From positions 1 to 31,047 of the forward strand of contig CAYGZA010000033.1 in NCBI GenBank assembly GCA_964354135.1: a DNA stretch of 31,047 nt, in the 5' to 3' direction. The number at the start of each line of letters is the position of its first letter. The stretch's first letter is position 1. Origin of the DNA: CAYGZA01 sp964354135 (lineage in GTDB: Bacteria > Planctomycetota > Planctomycetia > Pirellulales > Thermoguttaceae). Under the pieces are notes generated by a model. The model was not told the DNA's origin. It saw only the letters and a list, made by a program, of their open reading frames with translations, and ran no database searches. Below, in pieces: positions 30,826 through 31,047 of the stretch. Made by a program: the position numbers and the translations under genes.

Positions 30826-31047
30826 TTAACGATCGGGCTCGAAACGGTTGCCGAAGAGCCGCTCGTCGTGGGCCCGCTGCTGGAAATACGCTTCCTTCGC
30901 GGCAATCAGGCGGTTGCCCAATTCGTCCATCCGCACGGCGAAGTCGTCGGTGTCGTCGGAGGCGGCCAAGAGATCGGCAACCACCTCCTCGAACTCCCGG
31001 TCGTCGTCGAGGTTGCCCAGGATCATGTCGATCTCGCCGATGACCAG
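30826..31047 (-). CDS. C-terminal end of a larger protein, cut by the window edge
   Basis: The frame is open to the edge and 73 residues are visible: an acidic, helical tail (DDDREFEEVVADLL, then RLIAAKEAYFQQR) ending FGNRFEPDR. An internal ATG at 31026 is unlikely to be the start, because the frame continues upstream. It ends 30 nt before the zinc-ribbon gene and is probably translated with it. Nothing in the visible part identifies a function; the C-terminus of a large helicase or ATPase is one possibility. Confidence 0.55.
   Translation of the reverse strand: MVIGEIDMILGNLDDDREFEEVVADLLAASDDTDDFAVRMDELGNRLIAAKEAYFQQRAHDERLFGNRFEPDR

Noticed and set aside
1..31047. tRNA, rRNA or a phage/plasmid core gene
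   Set aside because: I found no cloverleaf-like sequence, rRNA segment, integrase, terminase, capsid or replication gene on either strand by reading.

Overview
The window reads like a chromosomal segment of a Planctomycetota bacterium, probably Pirellulales-like. This rests on high GC, two Tat-exported Gfo/Idh/MocA oxidoreductases, a secreted sulfatase, large secreted proteins with carbohydrate-binding-like modules, and several kinds of fold-back repeat and GCTGATA micro-repeat between genes. That is pattern recognition from memory; no rRNA, tRNA or marker gene is present to settle the taxon. Apart from the first dehydrogenase and one island, every gene is on the minus strand.

1-2373: two short-chain dehydrogenases. 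The first is plus-strand and pteridine-reductase-like; the second is minus-strand and classical. Between them lies a 205-bp element with 17-bp perfect terminal inverted repeats and a nested hairpin, flanked by GCTGATA on both sides. It looks like a MITE.

2374-7838: a plus-strand accessory island and the most interesting part of the window. Its order is ParB/sulfiredoxin-like protein, small PD-(D/E)XK nuclease-like protein, SNF2-family helicase/translocase, a second ParB/sulfiredoxin-like protein paralogous to the first, then a radical SAM enzyme. The first four are packed with gaps of 2, 8 and 16 nt; the radical SAM gene follows after 111 nt. Codon use (for example clustered ATA codons) differs from the neighbours. 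I do not recognise this combination as a named system. A DNA-modification or defence (restriction-like) role is the leading inference.

7839-12690: a 695-bp gene-free stretch with hairpins, a Tat-exported Gfo/Idh protein, 5-formyltetrahydrofolate cyclo-ligase, two tiny overlapping conserved genes, and a 310-aa orphan ORF whose stop codon is followed directly by an attC-like palindrome. The orphan may be an integron-type gene cassette.

12691-23829: a second Gfo/Idh protein. Then a tightly overlapped secreted-hydrolase operon: alpha/beta hydrolase, C45-type Ntn hydrolase and sulfatase, with 4-nt ATGA overlaps. Three secreted proteins of unclear function follow, including a transglutaminase-like/coiled-coil/beta-domain protein paired with a CBM-like protein.

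23830-28608: a pentose-use cluster: ribulokinase-like FGGY kinase, AraD-type epimerase and a fucose/arabinose isomerase-family protein, with a DinB-fold protein inserted. Its intergenic gaps are full of GCTGATA repeats.

28720-31047: three uncharacterised minus-strand genes, one with a C-terminal zinc ribbon and a TTG start, the last cut by the window edge.
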